DNA of 64,000 bases, taken from contig NZ_JAGYPL010000002.1 in assembly GCF_018343715.1 (NCBI RefSeq), forward strand, positions 62,001 through 126,000. The letters are read 5' to 3'. The DNA is from Bacillus sp. FJAT-49711. GTDB lineage: Bacteria; Bacillota; Bacilli; Bacillales; Bacillaceae_C. The translations under genes were made by a program, and so were the position numbers. The notes under the pieces are model-generated. The model was given only the letters and a program-made list of their open reading frames with translations, made no database searches and was not told the origin of the DNA. Position 1 is the stretch's first letter. The number at the start of each line of letters is the position of its first letter. Positions 8,119-16,361 of this stretch are shown here, piece after piece.

Positions 8119-8799
8119 ATGATGAAGGCGATTATTTTTGATTTAGATGGTACGCTGCTCGATCGGGATGCCTCCGTCGAGAAATTTATTCGTGCGCAAT
8201 ATAAGCGGTTAATAGCCTATGTCGGAAATGTTCCACATGAAACATATATTTCCAGATTCATAGAGTTGGATTGTAGAGGATATGTTTGGAAGGATAAAGT
8301 GTATCAGCAAATGGTCGAGGAATTTCCCATCCAAAACATTACTTGGGAAGCTTTGCTACAGGATTACATAAATGAATTTAAACATTATTGTGTACCTTTT
8401 CTCAATCTGACCCAACTACTGGAATCACTAAAAAAAGACTTTCGTCTCGGAATGATTACAAATGGATTTGGCCAGTTTCAGTTGGACAACATCAAAGCTT
8501 TAGGAATCGAACATTACTTTGACGAAATCCTTATTTCTGAATGGGAAGGGATGAAAAAGCCTGATCCCGAAATCTTTAAGAAAGCAGCAAGCCGACTCAA
8601 AGTACTGCCACAAGAATGTATGTATGTGGGTGATCATCCGAAAAACGATGTAAAAGGCGCTCAAAACGCGGGTATGATCGGAGTGTGGAAAAAAGATGCT
8701 GCGTGGCGGCAAGTAGATGCGGATTATATCATTGATGATTTACTAGAATTAATAAAAATTGTGAAGAAAAGGAATGAAGGGCATGGCCTATACATTTAA
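8119..8799 (+). CDS. HAD family hydrolase
   Basis: This 226-residue protein has haloacid-dehalogenase motif I D-L-D-G-T near residues 8-12 (Asp nucleophile and Asp acid), motif II as I-T-N-G near 114, the motif III Lys in K-K-P-D-P-E-I-F near 152, and motif IV G-D-H-P-x-N-D near 174. The helical cap between motifs I and II makes it subclass I, close to YjjG/PhnX-like phosphatases acting on nucleotides or sugar phosphates. GGGGTG precedes ATG 8119. It overlaps the following VOC gene. Confidence 0.9.
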   Translation: MMKAIIFDLDGTLLDRDASVEKFIRAQYKRLIAYVGNVPHETYISRFIELDCRGYVWKDKVYQQMVEEFPIQNITWEALLQDYINEFKHYCVPFLNLTQLLESLKKDFRLGMITNGFGQFQLDNIKALGIEHYFDEILISEWEGMKKPDPEIFKKAASRLKVLPQECMYVGDHPKNDVKGAQNAGMIGVWKKDAAWRQVDADYIIDDLLELIKIVKKRNEGHGLYI

Positions 8800-9151
8800 A
8801 GCAATCGATCATATTCAACTAGCAGCGCCAAAAGGCAGCGAAGAAGAGGCAAGACGATTTTTTAAAGGAATTTTAGGATTTGAAGAAATTGAAAAACCCG
8901 AAGCACTAAAAAAGAATGGCGGCGTTTGGTTTGCCTATGGAAATGTGCAATTACATATTGGTATAGAAGACCCTTTTTCAGCAACGAAAAAAGCACATCC
9001 AGCCTTCGAGGTGGAAAAGATCGAGGAATTGAAACAACATCTTTTAGAACATGAGGTTGAAATTATTGAAGACAACAAACTACCTGGAGCGAAAAGGTTT
9101 TACGTTGCGGATCCGTTCGGAAATCGAATTGAAATTTTGGAATGGATTTGA
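8783..9151 (+). CDS. VOC family protein (glyoxalase/bleomycin-resistance fold)
   Basis: This is a single VOC module of about 122 residues with the typical opening A-I-D-H-I-Q-L-A, the central W-F-A-Y-G-N-V-Q-L-H-I strand and the terminal D-P-F-G-N-R-I-E-I-L-E. His in D-H-I-Q, His in L-H-I and Glu in I-E-I are candidate metal ligands. ATG 8783 is chosen because AAAAGGA at 8767-8773 is 9 nt upstream; ATG 8774 directly abuts that site. It overlaps the HAD gene by 17 nt. Members include dioxygenases, glyoxalases and resistance proteins; the role here is open. Confidence 0.85.
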   Translation: MAYTFKAIDHIQLAAPKGSEEEARRFFKGILGFEEIEKPEALKKNGGVWFAYGNVQLHIGIEDPFSATKKAHPAFEVEKIEELKQHLLEHEVEIIEDNKLPGAKRFYVADPFGNRIEILEWI

Positions 9152-9174
9152 TTTAGGACAATAGGAGACTAGCA

Positions 9175-9753
9175 ATGGAAATATCATTAGTAAGACATGG
9201 AAAATCCCAGTGGTCCGATAATAAGCTTATAACTAGCCGGGAGTTTAAAAATTGGGTACAAAACTATGATAATTCCGGAGTGTTTGAAGAAAAATCATAC
9301 CCTTTGGAAACCCTTGAAAAAATAGCCGCAGCGAAATTGGTGATGACGAGCGATTTGACCCGGTCCGTAGAATCTGCGAAGCTCTTAAATTCTAATATAC
9401 AAATGATTTCAAATCCCTTGTTTCGTGAAACAGAATTACCTATTCCCTTTAGAAAATTAGGGAGATTAAAGGTAAAAGCAAGTACTTGGGCAATTGTATT
9501 ACGGTGTTTATGGTTCAGTGGTTACTCTAATGGTTGTGAATCATTAACGGAAGCGAAAAAAAGAGCGGAACAGGCTGCAATATTATTAGTGAAATGTGCA
9601 AAGGAATATGAAAATGTTGTTTTAGTTGGACACGGATTTTTCAATATGCTGATTGCAAAAGAACTTAAAAAGCTAGGATGGACTGGAGCAAGGAGAACAA
9701 GCTCTAAGCACTGGGCTGCTACAACTTATTTACTAAAAAAGAAGGTGCTGTAA
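9175..9753 (+). CDS. Histidine phosphatase family protein
   Basis: This 192-residue protein opens with V-R-H-G-K-S at residues 6-11, where Lys replaces the more usual Glu after R-H-G, a variant seen in several family members. It has T-S-D-L-T-R-S-V-E-S near 61 and the second catalytic His in V-G-H-G-F-F near 155. It is the second such gene within 2.3 kb but clearly a different subfamily from the one at 6954. It directly abuts the methyltransferase gene (stop 9753, start 9754). Confidence 0.85.
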   Translation: MEISLVRHGKSQWSDNKLITSREFKNWVQNYDNSGVFEEKSYPLETLEKIAAAKLVMTSDLTRSVESAKLLNSNIQMISNPLFRETELPIPFRKLGRLKVKASTWAIVLRCLWFSGYSNGCESLTEAKKRAEQAAILLVKCAKEYENVVLVGHGFFNMLIAKELKKLGWTGARRTSSKHWAATTYLLKKKVL

Positions 9754-10515
9754 GTGAAGTTGACGGATTATTCAAAGATAGCAGAACGATACGATCGAAA
9801 TCCATTTAGGATAAGCGAGGTTCAAGTTGATGCTGACATTAAAGCATACATAGACAAAATAGAAAAATCGTCTTATAACATACTCGATTTAGCTTGTGGT
9901 ACAGGTCTTTATCTTGAAAAACAGGTAGGAGCATTTAAAGATCATCATATTCATTGGTATGGACTTGATGCCTCCGCGGAGATGTTGGAAAAAGCGAAGG
10001 AAAAAGTGCGTCAAGTCTCTTTTACGCCTGGGCTTGCAGAGGATATGCCATATCCATCCGATACTTTTGACTTTATCTCAAATAATTATGCCTTCCATCA
10101 CTTTACTAAAAAGAATGAAGCAATTGATGAAATACATCGTGTGCTTTTAAAAGACGGGGTGTATAAATTACATAATATTTGTATTCACGATATGCCTCAA
10201 TGGTGGGTTTATCATTACTTTCCTTCTGCATATGAGGAAGACATAAAAAGATATTGGGATAAGAAGCTTATTTTTAAAGAGCTTGTAAAAAGAGGCTTTG
10301 AAGTAAACGTAAAGATTGCCTATCGGATGGAGGAAGTAAAGGCAGCGGACTACCTCGTTTACGCAGAAAATCGGGATATTTCAGTCTTAACATTAATCAA
10401 TGATGATGAGTACCGAAAAGGGTTGGAGAAAATGAAAGAAGATCTAAAACAGAATCCACATACAAGAATAGTAAATGAATTTGCAGAGATGTTCTGTTTG
10501 GCGAAAAAGTTATGA
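9754..10515 (+). CDS. Class I SAM-dependent methyltransferase
   Basis: The protein has 253 residues. Motif I, L-D-L-A-C-G-T-G at about residues 42-49, is the SAM-binding glycine loop. G-L-D-A-S follows as the acidic ribose ligand, then the F-D-F-I-S-N-N-Y-A-F-H-H-F motif IV region, typical of UbiE/Methyltransf_11 enzymes acting on small molecules. It starts at GTG, immediately after the preceding stop, with AAGGTG 6 nt upstream. The substrate is unknown. Confidence 0.87.
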   Translation: MKLTDYSKIAERYDRNPFRISEVQVDADIKAYIDKIEKSSYNILDLACGTGLYLEKQVGAFKDHHIHWYGLDASAEMLEKAKEKVRQVSFTPGLAEDMPYPSDTFDFISNNYAFHHFTKKNEAIDEIHRVLLKDGVYKLHNICIHDMPQWWVYHYFPSAYEEDIKRYWDKKLIFKELVKRGFEVNVKIAYRMEEVKAADYLVYAENRDISVLTLINDDEYRKGLEKMKEDLKQNPHTRIVNEFAEMFCLAKKL

Positions 10516-10533
10516 ATACAGGGGGTTTTCTAA

Positions 10534-10887
10534 ATGAATATTTCTTTAAATCTAATTGTATTGAAATCTAATAATCTTGAGGCATCTGTCTCTTTTTATA
10601 AGGAGCTTGGCCTCAAGTTTAAAAAGGAACAGCATGGCAAAGGTCCGGAGCATTATGCGTGTGAATTAGACCATCTCGTTTTTGAAATTTATCCTTCTAC
10701 GGAGAAACAAATTGAAAAGATTCGAATTGGTTTTGCTGTAGAAAAACTGGAAAACATGATTGAAGCTCTAAGATCAAAAGGTAAAAAAATCACCACAGAA
10801 CCAAAAATGAGTCCCTGGGGAAAACGTGCAGTTGTCATAGATCCAGATGGGAATAGTGTTGAATTACTAGAGTCTTTAGATAAGTAA
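10534..10887 (+). CDS. VOC family protein
   Basis: This 117-residue single-module VOC protein has S-V-S-F-Y-K-E-L-G-L near residues 19-28, the E-I-Y-P strand near 50, and the C-terminal I-D-P-D-G-N-S-V-E-L-L. The first metal position is an Asn (S-L-N-L-I) instead of His, so metal binding of the glyoxalase type may be absent. GGGGG precedes ATG 10534. It probably continues the operon. Confidence 0.85.
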   Translation: MNISLNLIVLKSNNLEASVSFYKELGLKFKKEQHGKGPEHYACELDHLVFEIYPSTEKQIEKIRIGFAVEKLENMIEALRSKGKKITTEPKMSPWGKRAVVIDPDGNSVELLESLDK

Positions 10888-10955
10888 AGAAGGCAAAATG
10901 GAACCGGACTTTTTACAGCACGCGGAATGATAGTATAAATAGGAGACTGCAAGCC

Positions 10956-11576
10956 ATGGAAAATGAAATTCTAAATATATACGATGAACATAGAAACTTA
11001 ATAGGGAAAGAAAGCCGTCAGGAAGTTCATCGAAAAGGACATTGGCACGAAACCTTTCAATGTTGGATCGTCGAGAAAGTGAACGGTATTAATTATATTT
11101 ACTTTCAAGTTCGCAGCGATGAGAAAGCAGATTTTCCTAGTCTTTTAGATATAACGGCAGCGGGCCATATTCTTGCCCACGAAACGGTTGAAGATGGGAT
11201 TAGGGAAGTCAAAGAAGAATTAGGCATTGATGTGAAGAAGGATGAATTGCTCCCACTAGGTGTTATTAAGAATACGATCATAACTGGAAATTTCATTGAT
11301 TGCGAGTTTGGACACAATTTTTTATATAAATCTAAACAACCCTTAACGTTTAACTTGCAGGTGGAAGAGGTTTCTGGAATGGTAAAAGCGAATTTTAATG
11401 ACTTTTATCAGTTCTGTTATGGAGAAATAGAAGAAATATTAGTAGAGGAATTATTAAAATCGGAACCTGTTCGTCGTTACATAGGCAAGGACCAATTCGT
11501 ACCACATCAAGATACTTATTTTAAAAATGTAGCTGAGCGAATAGCTGCCTATTTAGATGGGGCGAGTTTTCAATAA
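10956..11576 (+). CDS. NUDIX hydrolase, isopentenyl-diphosphate-isomerase-like branch
   Basis: This 206-residue protein begins with I-Y-D-E-H-R-N-L-I-G and H-R-K-G-H-W-H-E-T-F-Q-C-W-I, a pattern shared by YfcD/IDI-like NUDIX proteins. Its Nudix box is A-A-G-H-I-L-A-H-E-T, then R-E-V-K-E-E-L-G (about residues 66-88). The family box usually ends E-x-G; here L-G replaces T-G. The C-terminal helical tail is longer than in the other NUDIX genes of this cluster. GGAG lies before ATG 10956. Confidence 0.83.
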   Translation: MENEILNIYDEHRNLIGKESRQEVHRKGHWHETFQCWIVEKVNGINYIYFQVRSDEKADFPSLLDITAAGHILAHETVEDGIREVKEELGIDVKKDELLPLGVIKNTIITGNFIDCEFGHNFLYKSKQPLTFNLQVEEVSGMVKANFNDFYQFCYGEIEEILVEELLKSEPVRRYIGKDQFVPHQDTYFKNVAERIAAYLDGASFQ

Positions 11577-11607
11577 ATCTAGTGAGGTCGTTCAGAGATC
11601 GGCTTTA

Positions 11608-11897
11608 CGGCTACTAAAAGGCCTTATTGGCTAATAGAAATGTCACGACGGCTAATAGAGTTGTGATAACGGCTAATAGAAAGTCACGACGGCTAATAGA
11701 GTTGTGATAACGGCTAATAGAAAGTCACGACGGCTAATAGAGTTGTGATAACGGCTAATAGAAATGTCACGACGGCTAATAGAGTTGTCATATCGGCTAA
11801 TAGAATGTTATGACGTCTAATAGAGAGGCTGAAACGTCTAATAAAACCGGGCAATCGTCTATTAGAAACACCCAAGCGTCTAATAGAAAATCCATAG
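11608..11897 (+). repeat. Tandem array of 14 units of 20-21 bp, core CGGCTAATAGA
   Basis: Units start at 11608, 11628, 11649, 11670, 11690, 11711, 11731, 11752, 11773, 11794, 11814, 11835, 11856 and 11877. Each begins CGGCTAATAGA; in the last four this becomes CGTCTAATAGA or a close variant. The middle units alternate between two tails, giving a 41-bp higher-order repeat. Both flanks degenerate, as expected for an array growing by unequal exchange from its centre. It fills the gap between the NUDIX gene and the P-loop kinase gene and encodes no plausible protein. Confidence 0.93.
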
Positions 11898-11969
11898 CGG
11901 TTCAATTATTCATTGATTAAATTCAATTACTAGAAAAACTCATAAAAGAATTAGAAACGAGGGTCATCT

Positions 11970-12530
11970 ATGAAGTTTGTATTAATCGTTGGGCCACAGG
12001 CAGTTGGAAAAATGACAGTGGGGCAAGAATTGGAGAAAATAACGGATCTGAAACTTTTTCACAATCATATGACGATCGAAATGGTAACCCCATTTTTTAG
12101 TTATGGAACAGCAGCTGGGAAAAGATTAGTGAAGCTTTTTCGAGAGGAGATTTTTAAAGAGGTAGCGAATAGTGATTTATCGGGATTGATTTTTACATTT
12201 GTATGCGCGTTTGACGTAAAGGAAGATATGGAGTACGTCGATGAAATCTGCGGAATTTTCGAATCGAGGGGAGGCACTGTATATTTTGTTGAGCTTGAGG
12301 CACATGTGGGTGAAAGACTAGAGCGGAATAAAAGCTCCAACAGACTTGAACAAAAGCCTACAAAGAGAAATATTGAGTGGTCTGAACGTGATTTACTCGA
12401 ATCAATGGAAATGTACAGATTGAACTCGCTGCCAGGAGAAATAAATCGGGAACATTACATGAGAATCAACAATACTAATTTGAGTGCAGAGCAAGTCGCC
12501 AAAATGATAAAAGAGAGATTCGAATTATAA
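11970..12530 (+). CDS. P-loop NTPase / small-molecule kinase-like protein
   Basis: This 186-residue protein has a Walker A-type loop G-P-Q-A-V-G-K-M-T at residues 8-16, a conserved H-N-H-M-T-I-E near 31, a putative Walker B I-F-T-F-V near 69, and an arginine-rich lid near 112-130 (R-L-E-R-N-K...K-R). This is the architecture of shikimate/gluconate/chloramphenicol-type kinases. The substrate is unassigned. It lies directly downstream of the tandem array and 3 nt before the next NUDIX gene. Confidence 0.78.
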   Translation: MKFVLIVGPQAVGKMTVGQELEKITDLKLFHNHMTIEMVTPFFSYGTAAGKRLVKLFREEIFKEVANSDLSGLIFTFVCAFDVKEDMEYVDEICGIFESRGGTVYFVELEAHVGERLERNKSSNRLEQKPTKRNIEWSERDLLESMEMYRLNSLPGEINREHYMRINNTNLSAEQVAKMIKERFEL

Positions 12531-12533
12531 GGA

Positions 12534-12995
12534 GTGATCAAACTGGATTATGTAATGGAATTGAGGAAAGTGGTAGGTCATCGACCACTCATTCTCACGG
12601 GGTCTGTTGTCCTCATTATGAACGAGAAAGACGAGTTGCTATTGCAGCATAGAACCGATGGAGGTTGGGGCTTGCCAGGTGGCCTGATGGAATTAGAAGA
12701 AAGTTTGGAAGACACAGCAAGGCGTGAAGTGAAGGAAGAGACAGGCCTCCTCATAGGAGAACTGAAACTACTCGGTGTATTTTCTGGTCCTGACTATTAT
12801 TTCAAATTACCAAATAAAGACGAACTTTACTGTGTCTCTGCGGTTTATATGACAAGGGATGTTCAAGGAACTATTGAAATTAATAAAGCAGAGTCAATTG
12901 ATCTTCAATATTTTAATTTAGATCAATTGCCAGAAGGCTTGCTAAAAGAGTACCGCAGTTACATAGAACCTTTTAAAGAAAAATTAATTAAATAG
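12534..12995 (+). CDS. NUDIX hydrolase
   Basis: The Nudix box is at about residues 47-69: G-G-L-M-E-L-E-E-S, then R-E-V-K-E-E-T-G. The preceding W-G-L-P-G-G is typical of YjhB/ADP-ribose-pyrophosphatase-like members that begin M-x-Y-V-x-x-L-R-x-x-V-G-H. The start is uncertain. GTG 12534 sits inside the ribosome binding site (AAGGAG, 12529-12534), whereas the family start corresponds to a CTG at 12543 with ideal 8-nt spacing. ATG 12555 is the next standard codon. A rare CTG start is therefore possible. Confidence 0.85.
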   Translation: MIKLDYVMELRKVVGHRPLILTGSVVLIMNEKDELLLQHRTDGGWGLPGGLMELEESLEDTARREVKEETGLLIGELKLLGVFSGPDYYFKLPNKDELYCVSAVYMTRDVQGTIEINKAESIDLQYFNLDQLPEGLLKEYRSYIEPFKEKLIK

Positions 12996-13019
12996 AATAG
13001 TGAAAAAGGAGCGTTGTCT

Positions 13020-13373
13020 ATGAAAAGTCCTGTTTTAAATGAACTTGGAGGCATCTTTATTCCCGTAAGTAATATTGAAAAGTCCCGCGATTGGTACTGC
13101 GAGCTGCTGGGTGTTCCAAATGATGGTGAAATCCCGTTCGGACACTTATATGTATTGCCGATGGGGGGGCCAGATATCGTCCTAGATAGTAAAATATATT
13201 CGCCTGATCGCATCATTAAACTGCCATTAGTTCAATTTAAGACAAACGACATTGTAGAGGCATACAATTATTTGAAGAGTACAGATGTGGAAATCGTAAC
13301 AGAAATTCAGCACAATCATTATTTCAATTTTATCGACCCTGATGGCAACCAACTTATGATGTGTCGTTGCTAA
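13020..13373 (+). CDS. VOC family protein
   Basis: This 117-residue single VOC module has F-I-P-V-S-N-I-E-K-S-R-D-W-Y near residues 12-25, H-L-Y-V-L-P-M-G-G-P-D-I near 43, and F-I-D-P-D-G-N-Q-L-M near the C-terminus. ATG 13020 lies 10 nt after AAAAGGA; the in-frame TTG at 13014 is less well spaced. It is the last gene of the small-enzyme run. The substrate is unknown. Confidence 0.84.
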   Translation: MKSPVLNELGGIFIPVSNIEKSRDWYCELLGVPNDGEIPFGHLYVLPMGGPDIVLDSKIYSPDRIIKLPLVQFKTNDIVEAYNYLKSTDVEIVTEIQHNHYFNFIDPDGNQLMMCRC

Positions 13374-13713
13374 TACTTAACATTCCTTAACTACAGATTA
13401 CTTTCAGTAGTTTTCTTTCCCTTGAAAATCCCGTTGCTTATAAAAATGAGGCAGCACAAAAATAGTTGCATTTTTACAACTAATAATCATATGACACCCT
13501 GCTAAATTAGGATTTCATAAAGCTTAACGTTGTAAATACGCATTTATTTTAGCTTCGAAATGAGCATTAGTTACAATATTTTTGAATTAGTCAAGAACCC
13601 TCGTGATTGAAATTATGAGGGTTCCTCACTTCGGACAAGACGTACCTTATTGACCATTAATTGAATTACATCTTGAATAGACAAATCACAGATTTTCATC
13701 TAGCTGTTTATAT
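13374..13713. other. Convergent intergenic region with one hairpin
   Basis: The 340-bp AT-rich gap between convergent genes contains GAACCCTC (13595-13602) and its perfect complement GAGGGTTC (13617-13624) with a 14-nt loop. Read on the minus strand, TTGACTAATTC follows, so this could terminate the gene ending at 13714, although the T-tract is weak. A small TAGTTG/CAACTA hairpin lies near 13464. No coding potential was seen. Confidence 0.5.
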
Positions 13714-14754
13714 CTAATGACTCAATGTTATATCTATCTTTATGTCTCTCATCTCATGAATTTTTTGTAAGGTACGAAGGTGCATAGATTTATCTTCGGG
13801 CGACTCAGCGAATTTATACCACTCCACAAGCCTGTATCCGAACATAGCAAGGATTAGTTCATATATACAATGATCGGAGATATGGGACACATCCGCATAT
13901 TTCGAAAAACCCCTGTAATACGCTGGAATGCATTTTTGGTAGTATTCAACCATATGACAGACGTCTGCTTCATCCGCTATTAAACTCGCGATATCCTCTC
14001 CCAAGTACCCCCACCCGGCGGTATCCCAATCGATAAGTACGATTTTATTGTCCGAATAGAATATGTTTGCCACCCAAAAATCTCTGTGGCAAAGCACTAG
14101 TGGCAGCTTTTCGATTCGATTGAATATTTCATTCGCGTTGTTATCAAAGTCTATGAGCATTTTACACAGGTGCTTCGGGATACCGCAGTCATCGGAACGT
14201 ATGTAATCATACAAAACATTCCATGATCGATATCGCAGATAGTAGTTTTTCATGAACTCAACCTTGCTTAAATTGGACAAATTTTGAAATGCGCTTGGTC
14301 GTTCAGTGTATAACTTGCCTTGAAATTGCCCCAATTCCTTAGCTATACGTTCATACAGTTCTGAGGTTAGATTTAAGCCTGACAGACCATCAATATATTC
14401 CATCCATAGCTGAATCTCATCGCCATTTATTTCGGCGTAATAACACTCCGGCCAACGTAACGAATCGGAAAAAACTTTTTTAAAATCTGACGCATAGAGA
14501 TCGTATTCCCTTCGCCATGAATCCGGATCACCATAACGCTCAAATTTTTTCTGTGTTTTCAAAACTATTTTATACGGCAGATTTTCACCATCAGAAGTTT
14601 CAACCATGCCTGTTACAAGCCGAACATCCCCAATTGTCCCGCCCTGCAATTCTTTAAGTTGATAATCTGCGCGGATTATCGTCTTGTCGAGCATTTTACT
14701 CAAAGCAAGCGCCAGTATTTCGGGCTTAATAATCTTTTCAACTTGATTGTTCAT
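13714..14754 (-). CDS. Phosphotransferase (APH/choline kinase) family protein
   Basis: The protein has 346 residues. The kinase-like C-lobe shows the Brenner motif L-C-H-R-D-F-W-V-A-N-I near residue 220 (catalytic Asp and Mg-binding Asn) and I-D-W-D-T-A-G near 240 (DFG-equivalent Asp). The N-lobe Lys is in Y-K-I-V-L-K near 64. The set is complete, so ATP-dependent phosphorylation of an amino sugar, choline-like compound or antibiotic is likely; the substrate cannot be named. AAGGAGG precedes the ATG. The start overlaps, in ATGA fashion, the ancestral stop of rsgA upstream. Confidence 0.85.
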   Translation of the reverse strand: MNNQVEKIIKPEILALALSKMLDKTIIRADYQLKELQGGTIGDVRLVTGMVETSDGENLPYKIVLKTQKKFERYGDPDSWRREYDLYASDFKKVFSDSLRWPECYYAEINGDEIQLWMEYIDGLSGLNLTSELYERIAKELGQFQGKLYTERPSAFQNLSNLSKVEFMKNYYLRYRSWNVLYDYIRSDDCGIPKHLCKMLIDFDNNANEIFNRIEKLPLVLCHRDFWVANIFYSDNKIVLIDWDTAGWGYLGEDIASLIADEADVCHMVEYYQKCIPAYYRGFSKYADVSHISDHCIYELILAMFGYRLVEWYKFAESPEDKSMHLRTLQKIHEMRDIKIDITLSH

Positions 14755-14829
14755 TTCTTGTATCCTCCTTTTTTACTCTTATGTTGCATGGCAATCGACT
14801 TTTGCCTTGCCCGTTTATCCATAAGATAA

Positions 14830-15816
14830 CTAGTTATCATCCACAAACTTGTTTTCTCGCTTCTGTACAAGGTAACGCTCCCAATGCTCTGTTGCCAATG
14901 TTCCATCCGCAAGAGCGGCAAGAACAGCGCAGCTAGGCTCCCTCTTATGGCGACAGTCATTGAAGCGACACTGTGTGAATAATTCCTCCACATCGTTAAA
15001 TCCCGCACTGATCCCGTCGTCGGCATCGAACAGTCCAAGTTCGCGCATACCCGGCGTATCAATAACCATCGCGCCGGAAGGGAGCATGAAAAGCTGGCGA
15101 TGCGTTGTTGTGTGCCGGCCCCGGCTGTCGGCCTCACGGATAGCCTTAACAGTCATCACTTCCTGATTCATCAAAGCGTTTAGCAATGAGGATTTCCCTA
15201 CGCCAGACATGCCGAGGAATACCACGGTCTTTTCTGGTTGCAGATATTTACTTAATTCATCTAAACCACTTCCGGTGTGACTGGAAACTATGTGTACTGG
15301 CACATCAGGAGCGGTTTTCTGAATCTCAGCTAACGGTGTGCTGAAATCGGTGGCCAAGTCAGCTTTTGTTAAGATTACGACAGGCTGGCCAAGGCTCTGT
15401 CGTGTCTGTGTCAGGTAGCGCATGATGCGGTTGACCTTGAAATCCCAGTTTAGGGACGACACGATAAATACGTAATCAAAATTCGTTGCTACGACTTGCT
15501 CCAGTATGGTTTTGACATACCCAGCAGCGTGTCCTGAATAATCAGCGCGAGAAAATTTCGAGCGGCGAGGCAGCAATTTGGCAATTCGTGAAGCACCGTT
15601 TTCGTTGTATTGTAGAAATACAAAATCACCCACACTCGGAAAATCCTCTCGTGCCACCGCAGTGTGGTAGAAGGAGCCCTTTAATACAGCCGTCACTTCT
15701 CCTTGTTCGGTAATGACGGTATATTGCTCTCGCTGTAGTTCCGTAATTCTTCCGGGTATTAAACCTATCGGCGGGGTTTCGACTTCAATATAGCCGTATT
15801 GTTTCATCTCAATCAT
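14830..15816 (-). CDS. rsgA: Ribosome small subunit-dependent GTPase A, C-terminus altered by a frameshift
   Basis: RsgA/YjeQ is a circularly permuted GTPase that helps 30S subunit maturation. The OB-fold covers about residues 15-75. The GTPase motifs appear in permuted order: T-K-A-D (G4, near 150), G-M-S-G-V-G-K-S-S (G1, near 202) and D-T-P-G (G3, near 254). The Zn knuckle C-x4-C-x-H-x5-C follows near 284-297. The frame ends K-F-V-D-D-N-stop, but the next frame continues into S-Y-L-M-D-K-R-A-R-Q-K-S-I-A, the normal family tail, down to a TGA at 14751. One insertion or a two-base loss near 14835 explains this. It is probably a paralog beside the usual rsgA of the prkC cluster. Confidence 0.88.
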   Translation of the reverse strand: MIEMKQYGYIEVETPPIGLIPGRITELQREQYTVITEQGEVTAVLKGSFYHTAVAREDFPSVGDFVFLQYNENGASRIAKLLPRRSKFSRADYSGHAAGYVKTILEQVVATNFDYVFIVSSLNWDFKVNRIMRYLTQTRQSLGQPVVILTKADLATDFSTPLAEIQKTAPDVPVHIVSSHTGSGLDELSKYLQPEKTVVFLGMSGVGKSSLLNALMNQEVMTVKAIREADSRGRHTTTHRQLFMLPSGAMVIDTPGMRELGLFDADDGISAGFNDVEELFTQCRFNDCRHKREPSCAVLAALADGTLATEHWERYLVQKRENKFVDDN

Positions 15817-15849
15817 TGAACCAATCCTCCCTAAATAATAAAAATACCA

Positions 15850-15883
15850 CGAAACAGCAGCCTCCTAAGAAGCTGCTGTTTCG
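15850..15883. other. Perfect 12-bp hairpin upstream of rsgA
   Basis: CGAAACAGCAGC (15850-15861) and GCTGCTGTTTCG (15872-15883) are perfectly complementary with a 10-nt loop, starting 34 bp before the rsgA start codon. No T-tract follows on either strand. A smaller AAGCC/GGCTT hairpin lies at 15891-15907. The rest of the 600-bp gap to arsR holds no gene that I can support. Confidence 0.55.
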
Positions 15884-16361
15884 CGGCGAAAAGCCAAAAT
15901 TCGGCTTATGATCAAAAAGGAATTCGACCTTCATCATATCCCACTAACTACAGTATTCATGAAAGGTTACTGTTTAGGGCATAGCAAGAAACACGGGTGA
16001 TATTCCCGTTTACTTTCATTCTAAATGATAATCAAAGATTGGAATTTACTATGCCTAATATTCGATTAAGTTAAAACCACCAATACCATATAAGAAGTCA
16101 TAAAAAACATCTCCTTTCGCAGGAAAAAGTTGCAATACAAATTCATGCCTTTAGTGTGACATAGCCCTTTGCGGCATAGCAATGGAAAGTTTGATTATAA
16201 GCAACTTTTATCGATCAGCCACCTCTCTAATTCACTTCTTCAAAATTTGCAAGGGGTTATACGTGTTACAAGGTTTTAATATTTGTTTCTAACCGGCCTT
16301 TTTGTTCATTAATTAGCTGAATAACGAAAAACATACAAAAGTTATATTTTTACAAACAAGA

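Noticed and set aside
11608-11897. CRISPR array
   Set aside because: Units are contiguous 20-21-bp tandem repeats without unique spacers, the core is not palindromic in CRISPR fashion, and no cas genes are in the window.
11714-11905. 63-codon minus-strand frame with a 7-residue periodicity
   Set aside because: It exists only because 21-bp repeats give seven codons per unit; it has no ribosome binding site and covers the repeat array.
14841-15137. Minus-strand frame overlapping rsgA in another phase
   Set aside because: Only its last part (below about 14835) is meaningful, as the shifted tail of rsgA; the rest is a shadow frame.
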